A stretch of 64,000 nt of DNA from Streptomyces sp. Ag109_O5-10 (GTDB taxonomy: Bacteria > Actinomycetota > Actinomycetes > Streptomycetales > Streptomycetaceae): positions 8,432,001 to 8,496,000 of the forward strand of contig NZ_FNTQ01000001.1 in the NCBI RefSeq assembly GCF_900105755.1, in the 5' to 3' direction. The position numbers and the translations under genes were made by a program. Within the stretch, counting starts at the first letter, position 1; every line of letters begins with the position of its first letter. Shown here in pieces: positions 25,614 to 34,447 of the stretch. A model generated the notes under the pieces. That model made no database searches, was not told where the DNA came from, and worked only from the letters and a program-made list of their open reading frames with translations.

Positions 25614-26467
25614 AGCGCGTCCAGGTCCAGCTTGGCGGCCGCCTTCTGGATGTCGTCCTGGTGCTTGAGGATCACGCCCAGGGAGTCCCGTACGACCTGC
25701 TCGTCCAGCGTGTCGGCGCCCAGGGCCAGCAGGGTGCGCGCCCAGTCGATGGTCTCGGCCACCGAGGGGACCTTGCGCAGGTCCATCGCCCGCAGCGCCC
25801 CGACCACCCGGACCACGGACTCGGTCAGCGCCTCGGTGAGCCCCGGCACCTTCAGCCGTACGATCCGGCGCTCCAGCTCCTCGTCCGGGAAGCCGATGTG
25901 CAGGAACAGGCAGCGGCGGCGCAGCGCCTCGGACAGCTCGCGGCTGGCGTTGGAGGTGAGGACGACGAAGGGGCGGCGGGTCGCGGTGACCGTGCCCAGC
26001 TCGGGGACGGTCACCTGGAAGTCGCTGAGCACCTCCAGGAGCAGGCCCTCCACCTCGACGTCGGCCTTGTCGGTCTCGTCGATCAGCAGCACCTTGGGGT
26101 CGTCGCCCCGGATCGCGGTGAGCAGTGGGCGGGGGAGCAGGAACTCCTCGCTGAAGATGTCGGTGCGGGCCTCGTCCCAGGTCTCGTCCCGGCCGGCGCT
26201 GATCCGCAGCAGCTGCTTGGCGTGGTTCCACTCGTACAGTGCCCGGGACTCGTCCACGCCCTCGTAGCACTGCAGCCGCACCAGCCGGGCCCCGGCGACC
26301 TGGGCCACGGCCTTCGCCAGCTCGGTCTTGCCGACCCCGGCGGGGCCCTCGACGAGGAGCGGTTTGCCGAGCCGGTCGGCCAGGAAGACGGTGGTGGCGA
26401 CGGCGGGGGAGGCGAGGTAGCCGGTCTCCGCGAGGCGGGCGGAGACGTCGTCGACGGAAGTGAACAA
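25610..26467 (-). CDS. MoxR family AAA+ ATPase
   Basis: The 285-residue ATPase has Walker A GPAGVGKT (41-48), Walker B KVLLIDE (about 125-131) and sensor-like LTSNASRELS. It is expected to act as a chaperone with the VWA partner encoded immediately downstream. I start at TTG 26467, five bases after GGAGG; the family N-terminus LFTSVDDVSARLAETGYLAS begins exactly there, while the frame reaching 26638 runs across the divergent promoter. The gene pair is divergent from a TetR gene. Confidence 0.88.
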   Translation of the reverse strand: MFTSVDDVSARLAETGYLASPAVATTVFLADRLGKPLLVEGPAGVGKTELAKAVAQVAGARLVRLQCYEGVDESRALYEWNHAKQLLRISAGRDETWDEARTDIFSEEFLLPRPLLTAIRGDDPKVLLIDETDKADVEVEGLLLEVLSDFQVTVPELGTVTATRRPFVVLTSNASRELSEALRRRCLFLHIGFPDEELERRIVRLKVPGLTEALTESVVRVVGALRAMDLRKVPSVAETIDWARTLLALGADTLDEQVVRDSLGVILKHQDDIQKAAAKLDLDAL

Positions 26468-26577
26468 CGGGGCCTCCGGCTGATCGGGGTCGGGGAACGC
26501 ACGCAGGTGGGACGCGCGTGGGGAACAGGTCCGGGTCCTATCTAAGCGCTTGTTCACCCTCCCCTGCCACCCTGTAT

Positions 26578-26587
26578 ACCGATCGGT
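26578..26587. promoter_or_regulatory. candidate TetR operator ACCGATCGGT
   Basis: A perfect 10-bp palindrome, flanked by ATA and TT, lies 34 bases upstream of the TetR start in the 154-base divergent region shared with the MoxR gene. A second palindrome, AAGCGCTT at about 26544-26551, is nearer to the MoxR gene. Autoregulation is likely. Confidence 0.5.
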
Positions 26588-26621
26588 TTCCTCACAGTGC
26601 CCCGCGCGGTAACCTCGGCGT

Positions 26622-27194
26622 ATGGCCACCACAGACAAGGCGTCCCCCCGCGACCGTCTGCTCGACGCCGCCGGCGAGCTCTTCTACCGCGACGGCGTCT
26701 CCATCGGCGTCGAGGCGCTGTGCAAGTCCGCGGGGGTCTCGAAGCGCTCGATGTACCAGCTCTTCGGCAGCAAGGACGAGGTGCTGGCCGCCAGCCTGGA
26801 GCGGCGCAGGCCCTGGTACGAGACCCAGCTCAGGGCCCCGGACGCCGAGACGGCCACCCCTCGCGAACGGATCGGGTACGTGTTCCGCCGGGTGGAGGAG
26901 AACGCGGCGGCCCCCGGCTACTGCGGCTGCCCCTACCTCGCCGTCCTCGTCGAGCTCAAGGACGGCGAGCATCCCGCGAGCGTGGTGGCCCGGGCCGCCA
27001 AGGAACTGCTGCAGCGCTACTTCGAGGAGCAGGCCGAACAGGGCGGTGCGGCGGATCCGGCCCTGCTCGCCCGCCAGCTCATGCTGGTCTTCGACGGGGC
27101 CAGCGCCCGGGCCGGCGCCCACATCGAGCACCTCGACGACGGGCTGGTCACCCGCACGGTGACCACACTCCTGGACGCGGCCGGGCTGAAGTAG
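26622..27194 (+). CDS. TetR/AcrR family regulator
   Basis: The 190-residue protein has the TetR DNA-binding domain (residues ~9-55: RDRLLDAAGELFYRDG, then ALCKSAGVSKRSMYQLFGSKDEVL). The ligand domain carries a CGCPYLAVLVEL segment with two close cysteines (about residues 101-103). It is divergent from the MoxR-VWA pair and 59 bases upstream of the osmoprotectant permease. Its target could be either; the palindrome at 26578 suits autoregulation. Ligand unknown. Confidence 0.92.
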   Translation: MATTDKASPRDRLLDAAGELFYRDGVSIGVEALCKSAGVSKRSMYQLFGSKDEVLAASLERRRPWYETQLRAPDAETATPRERIGYVFRRVEENAAAPGYCGCPYLAVLVELKDGEHPASVVARAAKELLQRYFEEQAEQGGAADPALLARQLMLVFDGASARAGAHIEHLDDGLVTRTVTTLLDAAGLK

Positions 27195-27253
27195 CCGCCC
27201 GGACGGATCACCACAACGCGCCGGGCCGGTCGCCCGCCCGGTGCAATGGAGGC

Positions 27254-27934
27254 GTGACCGCGCCCCCGAACGACTGCCTCGCGCGCAACGAGTGGATCTG
27301 CGGCGCCTATCTGACCAGCCGCCGCCAGATCCTCCTCGACGCGGTCGGCCAGCATCTGCGGCTCACCGTGGTCTCGGTGCTCGTCGGGCTCGTCATCGCC
27401 GTCCCGCTGGCCGTACTCGCCCGCCGCTGGCGCTGGTCGGCCGGGCCCGTCCTGGGCGTCACCACCATCCTCTACACCATCCCGTCCCTGGCGATGTTCT
27501 CCCTGCTCCTGCCGCTGTACGGGCTCTCGGCCACCCTCGTCGTCGCCGGACTGGTGCTCTACTCGCTCACTCTGCTCGTCCGCAACATCCTCGCGGGCCT
27601 GCGCGCCGTCCCCGAGGAGACCCGGCAGGCCGCCCGAGGCCTGGGCTACGGCCCGATCCGCCTCCTGCTCACCGTCGAACTGCCCCTCGCGCTGCCCGCC
27701 GCGATGGCCGGCCTGCGCATCGCCACGGTCTCCGCGGTCTCCCTGGTCACCGTCGGCGCGATCGTCGGGTTCGGCGGGCTCGGCAACCTGATCTACGCCG
27801 GCATGAACACCTACTTCAAGGCCCAGGTCCTCACCGCCTCTGTACTGTGCGTGCTGATCGCGGTCGCCGCCGACCTGCTGCTGCTCGGGGTGCAGCGCCT
27901 GCTCACCCCGTGGACGCGGGCGGCCCGCACGTGA
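27254..27934 (+). CDS. glycine betaine/choline-type ABC permease (OpuCB/ProW family)
   Basis: The 226-residue membrane protein has five hydrophobic segments and the permease loop ETRQAARGLGYGPIRLLLTVELPLALP. The N-terminal NEWICGAYLTSRRQ is characteristic of OpuBB/OpuCB proteins of osmoprotectant importers. I use GTG 27254; the GGAGG just upstream is unusually close, so a leaderless or unusual initiation is possible, but no other start keeps the conserved N-terminus. It overlaps the next permease by 4 bases. Confidence 0.9.
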   Translation: MTAPPNDCLARNEWICGAYLTSRRQILLDAVGQHLRLTVVSVLVGLVIAVPLAVLARRWRWSAGPVLGVTTILYTIPSLAMFSLLLPLYGLSATLVVAGLVLYSLTLLVRNILAGLRAVPEETRQAARGLGYGPIRLLLTVELPLALPAAMAGLRIATVSAVSLVTVGAIVGFGGLGNLIYAGMNTYFKAQVLTASVLCVLIAVAADLLLLGVQRLLTPWTRAART

Positions 27935-28602
27935 AGACGCTCACCGAGGCCTGGGCCTGGCTCACCGACTCCGCGCACTGGTCCGGTGCCGACGGCATCG
28001 GGCACCGGCTGCTCCAGCACCTCGCCCTCACCGTCGTCTGCCTGGTCGTCAGCTGCCTGATCGCGCTCCCGGTCGCGCTGCTCCTCGGCCACCTCGGCAG
28101 GGGTGGCGCACTCGCCGTGAACATCTCCAACGTCGGCCGGGCCGTCCCCACCTTCGCCGTCCTGGTGCTGCTCCTGCTCACCCCGATCGGCGGATGGGGC
28201 GAGGGCCCCACCGTGGTCGCCCTGGTGCTGTTCGCCGTACCGCCCCTGCTCACCAACGCCTACGTCGGCATGCGCGAGGTCGACCGGAACATCGTGCAGG
28301 CGGCCCGGGGGATGGGGATGACCGGGCGACAAGTGTTGTTTCACGTGGAACTGCCCCTTTCGCTCCCCATGGTCCTCAACGGGGTGCGGATCGCCGCCGT
28401 CCAGCTCGTCGCCACGGCCACCATCGCCGCACTCGCCGGCGGCGGCGGACTCGGCCGGATCATCACCGCCGGATTCAATCTGGCCAGCACCCCCATGGTC
28501 GTCGCCGGGGCGATCCTGGTCGCCGTCTTCGCCCTGATCGTCGAGGGGGTCTTCGAACTCGCCGAGCGCCTCGCCCCGGTCTGGCTGCGGGGCTCGCGAT
28601 GA
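27931..28602 (+). CDS. glycine betaine/choline-type ABC permease (OpuCD/ProW family)
   Basis: The 223-residue second permease has five membrane segments and the loop NIVQAARGMGMTGRQVLFHVELPLSLP near residues 118-144. GTG 27931 overlaps the previous stop (GTGA), and its own stop is overlapped by the binding-protein ATG. The two permeases form the heteromeric channel for compatible solutes such as betaine, choline or carnitine. The ATPase is encoded convergently at 30230-31384. Confidence 0.92.
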   Translation: MKTLTEAWAWLTDSAHWSGADGIGHRLLQHLALTVVCLVVSCLIALPVALLLGHLGRGGALAVNISNVGRAVPTFAVLVLLLLTPIGGWGEGPTVVALVLFAVPPLLTNAYVGMREVDRNIVQAARGMGMTGRQVLFHVELPLSLPMVLNGVRIAAVQLVATATIAALAGGGGLGRIITAGFNLASTPMVVAGAILVAVFALIVEGVFELAERLAPVWLRGSR

Positions 28603-29537
28603 GACTCCGTACGGCGGCCGCCGGCCTGCTCCTCGCCCTCACCGCCTGTACCACCGGACCCTCCCTGGAGAACCGCGGCGAGGTCACCGCGCCCCCGGGC
28701 GACAGCAAGCACCTGACCATCGGCTCCGCCGGATTCACCGAGAGCGACCTGCTCGCCCAGATGTACGCCCAGCTCCTGAACCAGGCCGGGTACCGGACCT
28801 CCCTCATCACCGTCGCCAACCGCGAACTCTACGAACCCGCCCTGGAGTCCGGGCAGATCGACGTGGTCCCCGAATACGCGGCCACCTTCGCCGACTGGCT
28901 CAACGCCAGGACCAACGGCCCCGACGCGGCCCCCGTGGGCTCCCCGGACCTCACCACCACGATGCGGGCACTGCGCCGCCTCGCCACCCCTCGCGGCCTC
29001 ACCGTCCTCGACCCGGGGCGGGCGGTGGACCAGAACGCCTTCGCGGTCACCGCCGCCTACGCCCGCCGGCACCACCTCAGGACGCTCAGCGACCTCGGCG
29101 CCTCGGGTCTGAAGGTACGGCTCGCCGCGGGCGACGAATGCGTGCAACGGCCGTACTGCGAGCCCGGGCTGAAGAAGGTCTACGGCATCGACATCACCGG
29201 CATCGACCCCAAGGGCGTCGGCACCACCCAGGCCAAGCGGGCCGTGCAGAGCGGGCAGGACCAGATGGTGCTGACCACGACCACCGACGCGACGCTCGAC
29301 CAGTTCGGGCTGGTCCTCCTCGCCGACGACAGGCATCTGCAGAACGCCGACTACGTCGTCCCGGTCGTCAACCGCGCGCGGGCCGGCAGCGAGCGCGTCA
29401 CCAAGGCGCTCGGCAAGCTCAACGACGTCCTGACGACGGCCGACCTGGCCTCGATGAACCGGCAGGTCGACAGCTGGCGACGGCTGGCCCAGGACGTGGC
29501 CCGGACCTATCTGCGGGACAAGGGCCTGCTGAAGTGA
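28599..29537 (+). CDS. glycine betaine/choline-binding lipoprotein (OpuAC domain)
   Basis: The 312-residue protein starts with a lipoprotein signal (lipobox LTAC, Cys17) and then an OpuAC-type binding domain: IGSAGFTESDLLAQMYAQLL, then ALESGQIDVVPEYAATF, and NADYVVPVVN. These mark the quaternary-ammonium compound-binding subclass. ATG 28599 overlaps the permease stop by 4 bases, so all three proteins are made together. Expected location: outer face of the membrane. Ligand specificity cannot be read with confidence. Confidence 0.92.
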   Translation: MRLRTAAAGLLLALTACTTGPSLENRGEVTAPPGDSKHLTIGSAGFTESDLLAQMYAQLLNQAGYRTSLITVANRELYEPALESGQIDVVPEYAATFADWLNARTNGPDAAPVGSPDLTTTMRALRRLATPRGLTVLDPGRAVDQNAFAVTAAYARRHHLRTLSDLGASGLKVRLAAGDECVQRPYCEPGLKKVYGIDITGIDPKGVGTTQAKRAVQSGQDQMVLTTTTDATLDQFGLVLLADDRHLQNADYVVPVVNRARAGSERVTKALGKLNDVLTTADLASMNRQVDSWRRLAQDVARTYLRDKGLLK

Positions 29538-29608
29538 CGGCCGGCGCCGTGATGCCCGGCAGCGCGACGCCCCGGCCCGTTGTCAGTGGCGGGCGGTACG
29601 TTCGCGGC

Positions 29609-30214
29609 ATGGGGATCTATCTGGTGAGTGTCGGCGCGCAGGAATGGCTCGACGGCGGCGAGGACGACGAGGACGAGGGCGGGAGGGGCGCCCTCGCCTC
29701 GGCCCTCGACGACGAGTTGCGACGGCGCGGGCTGGCACCCTACGAGTCGGTGCCCGAGACGGCCGCCTTCGTGCGCGGCTCGGGGCTGTCGTTCGAGGAG
29801 AAGCTGGCGCCGGCCATGGACGGGTTCGGCGCACTGTGCCGAGAGCACCTGTCACCGGAGGAGGGGGAACTGCTGCTGGGCTGGACGGTGCTGGTGCCCT
29901 TCTCAATCGACGAGGAGATCCGGCTGCCCGTCGCGTCCCCCTACACCGACGAGACGGTGGTCGCCGGCGCGCCCGAGGTGCTCGCCCTCGCGCAGCGGCT
30001 GGCGGCGGTGATCGGACTTCCCGTCGAGGCGATACCGGAGGCCTGCGACAACCTCGATCTGACCTTCTGGTTCCTGGAGGGGCAGGCGAAGGAGACGGCC
30101 GAGTCCCGTCCCGGCCCGTGGGGTGAGGACCTGGACACCGCCTTCTACGTCGCGCTGTACCTGCGGGCCGCCGAGCACTCGTTGCGGCGTGGCTGCCCGA
30201 TGACGTACTGCTGA
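29609..30214 (+). CDS. conserved hypothetical protein
   Basis: The 201-residue acidic protein (MGIYLVSVGAQEW start) is unrecognised. An acidic Asp/Glu cluster follows the start (residues ~15-25), the middle contains LLGWTVLVPFSIDEEIRLP, and the C-terminus is CPMTYC. No signal peptide or membrane segment is visible. ATG 29609 is chosen because the upstream frame overlaps the binding-protein gene. It lies 71 bases after the osmoprotectant operon and converges with the ATPase gene, with 15 bases between them. Similar proteins are common in Streptomyces as singletons of unknown function. Confidence 0.75.
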   Translation: MGIYLVSVGAQEWLDGGEDDEDEGGRGALASALDDELRRRGLAPYESVPETAAFVRGSGLSFEEKLAPAMDGFGALCREHLSPEEGELLLGWTVLVPFSIDEEIRLPVASPYTDETVVAGAPEVLALAQRLAAVIGLPVEAIPEACDNLDLTFWFLEGQAKETAESRPGPWGEDLDTAFYVALYLRAAEHSLRRGCPMTYC

Positions 30215-30229
30215 CTAGGGCTTCTGTCG

Positions 30230-31384
30230 TCAGGCATCGGAAACCGAGTCGAACGGCACCTGGCCGCGCGGGACGCCGCGCGCGTCGGCGTCCACCGAGC
30301 GGCGCAGCGCCTCGTGCAGCTTGGCCGGGGTGAGGACACCGAGGAAGCGCGAACCGTCGAGCACCGCGACCCATCCGGCGTCGTACTGGAGCATCACACC
30401 GAACGCCTGCTTCAGCGGGGCCCCCACCGGCACCCACGCCGTCATCCGGTGGGCGAGCCCGTCGATCGTGCCGCCCGCCGCCAGCTCGTCGCGGCCGACC
30501 CAGCCGTGCAGGTCGCCGTCCGGGTCCAGGACCACCGCCCACCGGGCACCCCCGGCCCGCAGCCGTGCCGCGGCGCGCTCGGCGGACTCGCCCAGGCGGA
30601 CGACCGGCGGCTGCTCCAGGTCGTCCGGCTCGACGTCGGTCACCGAGAGCCGCTTCAGCCCGCGGTCCGCGCCCACGAACCCGGCCACGTACGGCGTGGC
30701 AGGCCTGCCCAGCACGGCGCCCGGAGTGTCGAACTGCTCGATCCGGCCCTGCCCGTACACCGCGATCCGGTCGCCGAGCCGCACCGCCTCCTCGATGTCG
30801 TGCGTGACCAGCAGCACCGTCTTGCGGACCGCGGCCTGCATCCGGAGGAACTCGTCCTGCAACTGCTCCCGCACCACCGGGTCGACCGCGCCGAACGGCT
30901 CGTCCATGAGCAGCACCGGCGGATCGGCGGCGAGCGCCCGGGCCACGCCGACGCGCTGCCGCTGGCCGCCGGAGAGCTGGTCCGGGTAGCGCGGCCCGTA
31001 CGTCTTCGGGTCCAGGCCGACGAGGTCGAGCAGTTCGGCGGCGCGGGCCCGGGCCCGGTCCCGTCGCCAGCCGAGCAGGGCCGGGACGGTCGCGGTGTTG
31101 TCGAGGATGGTGCGGTGCGGGAACAGGCCCACCTGCTGGATGACATAGCCGATCCGGCGCCGCAGCCGCACCGGGTCGACGCCCGCGACGTCCTCGCCGT
31201 CGACGAGGATCCGTCCCGACGTCGGTTCGATGAGCCGGTTGACCATCATCATCGTCGTGGTCTTGCCGCAGCCGGAGGGGCCGACGAGCGTGACGAGTTC
31301 ACCCGCGGCCACCTCGAAGGAAAGCCCGTCGACCGCGGTCGTCCCGTCCGCGTACCGCTTGGTGACCTGCTCGAACCGGATCAT
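30230..31384 (-). CDS. osmoprotectant ABC transporter ATP-binding protein with CBS domains (ProV/OpuCA)
   Basis: The 384-residue ATPase has Walker A GPSGCGKT (about 39-46), signature LSGGQRQRVGVARAL, Walker B LLMDEPFGAVD and the switch His in VTHD. The C-terminal ~130 residues form a pair of CBS-like domains, which in OpuA-type transporters sense ionic strength. It should drive the permeases at 27254-28602 although it is on the opposite strand and follows lutC by only 22 bases. GAGGGA lies directly before ATG 31384. Confidence 0.92.
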   Translation of the reverse strand: MIRFEQVTKRYADGTTAVDGLSFEVAAGELVTLVGPSGCGKTTTMMMVNRLIEPTSGRILVDGEDVAGVDPVRLRRRIGYVIQQVGLFPHRTILDNTATVPALLGWRRDRARARAAELLDLVGLDPKTYGPRYPDQLSGGQRQRVGVARALAADPPVLLMDEPFGAVDPVVREQLQDEFLRMQAAVRKTVLLVTHDIEEAVRLGDRIAVYGQGRIEQFDTPGAVLGRPATPYVAGFVGADRGLKRLSVTDVEPDDLEQPPVVRLGESAERAAARLRAGGARWAVVLDPDGDLHGWVGRDELAAGGTIDGLAHRMTAWVPVGAPLKQAFGVMLQYDAGWVAVLDGSRFLGVLTPAKLHEALRRSVDADARGVPRGQVPFDSVSDA

Positions 31385-31406
31385 TCCCTCACGGTAGCCG
31401 CGACCG

Positions 31407-32075
31407 TCACGATCCGCCCGTACCGGCCTCGGCGCCCTGCGAGCCGCCGCCGACGAGCACCACCTCCAGGGTGCGCGGACCGTGCACCCCCTCGACCCGG
31501 TCCAGCTCGATGTCACTGGTCGCGGAGGGGCCGGAGATCCAGGTCAACGGGCGGGCCGGGTCGAGCCGTTCGAGGGCCTGCGGCACGGACGACACCACCT
31601 GGTCCGGGACCCGCACGACGCAGATGTGGTGGTCGGGCACAAGGGTGAGCCGGCGGCGGCCCTGGTCCGGGCCGCCGTCCAGCACGACCGTCCCGGTCTC
31701 GGCGATCGCCACCGCGCAGCCGGTGACCACGCTGCCGACCCGGTCGAGTTCGTGGGAGGTGCTCCCGGCCCGGTCCGGGACCCGCTCGGCCTCGGTCGAC
31801 GCGAGCCACTCCGGAGGGAGCCCGGTGGGCACGGCCACCGACCTCGAACCGCGCTCCGCGACCAACCGCCCGATCAGTGCCGCTAGTTCGTCCGCCGTGC
31901 ACCGGTGCACGAGCGCCCGGTAGTCCGCCAGGTTCTCGGCGAGCAGGTCCACCGTCTCCGGGACGCTCCGCTCCCCGTGCTCCCGCAGATACGCCCGCTC
32001 GACCGGCGTGTCCTCGTCCCGCACCTCGGCCAGCGCCCGCCGCACCCGGCCCAGGATCCGCTCCCTGCTGCTCAC
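31407..32075 (-). CDS. lutC: lactate utilisation protein C
   Basis: The 222-residue protein is in the LutC/YkgG family (COG1556), the third part of the iron-sulfur L-lactate oxidation complex. Conserved segments ETGTVVLDGG, DHHICVV and WISGPSATSDIELDRVEGVHGP, the family signature near the C-terminus, are present. GTG 32075 overlaps the lutB stop (GTGA). It acts with LutA and LutB in the cytoplasm or at the membrane to oxidise L-lactate to pyruvate. Confidence 0.93.
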   Translation of the reverse strand: MSSRERILGRVRRALAEVRDEDTPVERAYLREHGERSVPETVDLLAENLADYRALVHRCTADELAALIGRLVAERGSRSVAVPTGLPPEWLASTEAERVPDRAGSTSHELDRVGSVVTGCAVAIAETGTVVLDGGPDQGRRRLTLVPDHHICVVRVPDQVVSSVPQALERLDPARPLTWISGPSATSDIELDRVEGVHGPRTLEVVLVGGGSQGAEAGTGGS

Positions 32076-33574
32076 TTCGCCCCGCCCTTTCCGCCGCCGG
32101 TCCGCTGCCACCAGTCCCGGAACGGCTCCGCCGGTACGGCAGGCAGGTCCCGGGTCCCGGTCCACGCCCGGCCGGGACCCGGCAGGGTACGGGGATGCAG
32201 CCGGCGGCTGCGGGAGACGAGCCGCTGGCCGGTGCGCAGGGCGGCCGGGTGGGAGAACGCCCAGCGCGCCGCCCGCATCGCCGCCCGCTCGGCCGCGTGC
32301 CCCTTGGCCGGCTTGAGCAGCACCCTGTTGCCGCCCCGGACCGCCTCACCGCCCTCGACGACCCGCTCGCGCAGGTGCACAAGGACCTCGGGGATGTCGA
32401 TGGCGACCGGGCAGACCTCGTAGCAGGCCCCGCACAGCGACGAGGCGTACGGCAGCGAGGCGTCGATCTCGCTCGCGGTGCCCCGCAGCTGGGGGCTGAG
32501 GATGGCGCCGATCGGGCCCGGGTAGACCGAGCCGTAGGCGTGGCCGCCCGCCCGCTCGTAGACCGGGCAGACGTTCAGGCAGGCCGAGCAGCGGATGCAG
32601 CGCAGGGCCTGCCGGCCCACCTCGTCGGCGAGGGTGTCGGTGCGGCCGTTGTCCAGGAGGACGAGGTGGAAGGTCCGCGGTCCGTCGCCGTCGGTGGTGC
32701 CGGTCCACGTCGAGGTGTACGGGTTCATCCGCTCGGCGGTGGAGGAGCGGGGGAGGGTCTGCAGGAAGACCTCCAGGTCCTGCCAGGTCGGCACGATCTT
32801 CTCGATGCCGACGACCGAGATCAGCGTCTCCGGGAGGGTGAGGCACATCCGCCCGTTGCCCTCGGACTCGACGACGACCAGGGTGCCGGTCTCGGCGACC
32901 ATGAAGTTGGCGCCGGAGACGCCGACCTTCGCGCGCAGGAACTTCTCGCGCAGATGGAGCCGGGCCGCCTCGGCGAGTTCGGCCGGGGCGTCGGTGAGAC
33001 CCTCGGGCGCGGGGCGCCCCCACTCGCCCATCTCCCTGCGGAAGATGTCCCTGATCTCGCCCCGGTTGCGGTGGATGGCGGGGACCAGGATGTGCGAGGG
33101 CCGGTCGTGGCCCAACTGCACGATCAGCTCGGCGAGATCGGTCTCGTAGGCCCGGATGCCCTCGGCCTCCAGCGCCTCGTTCAGCCCGATCTCCTGGGTG
33201 GCCATCGACTTGACCTTCACGACCTCCGACTCGCCGGTCTCCCGGACCAGGTCCGCGACGATCCGGTTCGCCTCGTCGGCGTCGGCGGCCCAGTGGACCG
33301 TGCCGCCCGCCGCCGTCACCCTCTCCTCCAACTGGACCAGGTACCGGTCGAGGTGACGGAGCGTGTGGTCCTTGATCTGCTTGCCCGCCTCGCGCAGCGC
33401 GGCCCAGTCGGACACCTCGGCGACCGCCTTGGCCCGCTTGGCGCGGATGGTGTGCGTGGCATGGCGCAGGTTCTCGCGCAGGACGGGGTTGTTGACGGCC
33501 TCGTGCGCGGCCTTCGGGAAGGCCGGTTGGGTGGACGGGGGAAACTCAGGCATCCCTACGAACGTCCCGCTCAT
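32072..33574 (-). CDS. lutB: lactate utilisation iron-sulfur protein B
   Basis: The 500-residue protein joins a LutB-type N-terminal domain (about 60-300, with VKVKSMATQEIGLNEALE and GVSGANFMVAETGTLV) to two 4Fe-4S ferredoxin motifs, CIRCSACLNVCP and CGACYEVCP, around residues 315-385. ATG 33574 overlaps the lutA stop (ATGA). It is the core electron-transfer subunit of the flavin-independent L-lactate oxidising system. Because rhamnose breakdown yields L-lactaldehyde and L-lactate, its position beside rha genes is meaningful. Confidence 0.95.
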   Translation of the reverse strand: MSGTFVGMPEFPPSTQPAFPKAAHEAVNNPVLRENLRHATHTIRAKRAKAVAEVSDWAALREAGKQIKDHTLRHLDRYLVQLEERVTAAGGTVHWAADADEANRIVADLVRETGESEVVKVKSMATQEIGLNEALEAEGIRAYETDLAELIVQLGHDRPSHILVPAIHRNRGEIRDIFRREMGEWGRPAPEGLTDAPAELAEAARLHLREKFLRAKVGVSGANFMVAETGTLVVVESEGNGRMCLTLPETLISVVGIEKIVPTWQDLEVFLQTLPRSSTAERMNPYTSTWTGTTDGDGPRTFHLVLLDNGRTDTLADEVGRQALRCIRCSACLNVCPVYERAGGHAYGSVYPGPIGAILSPQLRGTASEIDASLPYASSLCGACYEVCPVAIDIPEVLVHLRERVVEGGEAVRGGNRVLLKPAKGHAAERAAMRAARWAFSHPAALRTGQRLVSRSRRLHPRTLPGPGRAWTGTRDLPAVPAEPFRDWWQRTGGGKGGAK

Positions 33575-34326
33575 GCGGCCGTGTCCTCCTCGGTGCTCGC
33601 CAGGATCTCCGCGATGTGCACCGGCCGCAGCCCGCTGCCGAGCCGGGTCATGGTGCCGCCGATGTGCATCAGGCAGGAGTTGTCGGCCGCGCACAGCACC
33701 TCCGCGCCGGTCGACTCGGCGTTGCGCACCTTGTCCGTGCCCATCGCCGCCGAGACGTCGGCGTTCTTCACCGCGAACGTGCCGCCGAACCCGCAGCACT
33801 CCTCGGCGCCCGGCAACTCCACCAGCTCCAGGCCCTTGACGGCCTGGAGGAGACGTCGGGGACGGTCGCCGAGCCCCAGACTCCGCAACCCGTGGCAGGT
33901 CGGGTGGTAGGTGACATGGTGCGGATAATATGCCCCGACGTCCGTCACCCCCAGGACGTCCACCAGAAACTCCGTCAGCTCGTAGGTCTTCGGCACCACG
34001 GGCGCCAGCGCCGCCGCCAGCCCGCCCCCGCGCCCCTCCGCCCGGGCCCGTTCGCCCATCCGCGGATACAGCTCCCGCACCATCGCCCCGCAGGACCCGG
34101 ACGGGGTCACGATCGCCTCGTACTCGCCGAAGACATCGGAGAAATGCCGGGCCAGCGGCTCCGCCTCATGTCGGTATCCGGTGTTGTAGTGGGCCTGCCC
34201 GCAGCAGGTCTGGGCCATCGGGAAATCGACCTCGACGCCCAGTCTGGTCAGGAGTTTCACCACTGCGCGGCCGGTTTCCGGATAGAGCGTGTCGTTGACG
34301 CAGGTCAGGAAGAGGGCGACACGCAT
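33571..34326 (-). CDS. lutA: lactate utilisation iron-sulfur protein A
   Basis: The 251-residue protein has two CCG (heterodisulfide-reductase-type) domains, with cluster ligands in TCCGQAHYNTG (about residue 41) and ECCGFGG (about 186), plus the conserved SGSCGAM and YHPTCHG segments. It is the LutA/GlpC-like subunit of the L-lactate oxidation complex. It begins the lutABC operon; 121 bases separate it from rhaB, including a terminator-like hairpin, so it probably has its own promoter. Confidence 0.94.
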   Translation of the reverse strand: MRVALFLTCVNDTLYPETGRAVVKLLTRLGVEVDFPMAQTCCGQAHYNTGYRHEAEPLARHFSDVFGEYEAIVTPSGSCGAMVRELYPRMGERARAEGRGGGLAAALAPVVPKTYELTEFLVDVLGVTDVGAYYPHHVTYHPTCHGLRSLGLGDRPRRLLQAVKGLELVELPGAEECCGFGGTFAVKNADVSAAMGTDKVRNAESTGAEVLCAADNSCLMHIGGTMTRLGSGLRPVHIAEILASTEEDTAA

Positions 34327-34417
34327 CGCGGCTCCTAGAGGTCGGTCATCGGATGAGTGCAGCCTAATGGGCCGATTCGATCAGCGGGAGACCCGGTGAC
34401 GGTGCGGCGGGTCGGAA

Positions 34418-34444
34418 GCCGCCGCCGGACATCCTGGCGGCGGC
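34418..34444 (-). terminator. GC-rich hairpin after rhaB
   Basis: A perfect 9-bp stem (GCCGCCGCC / GGCGGCGGC) with a 9-base loop lies 3 bases beyond the rhaB stop. It has no T-tract but is a plausible terminator between the rha and lut operons. Confidence 0.55.
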
Positions 34445-34447
34445 CCG

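Noticed and set aside
33921..33930. Possible bldA-type TTA codon in lutA
   Set aside because: The TTA is out of frame; the actual codons read Tyr-Tyr.
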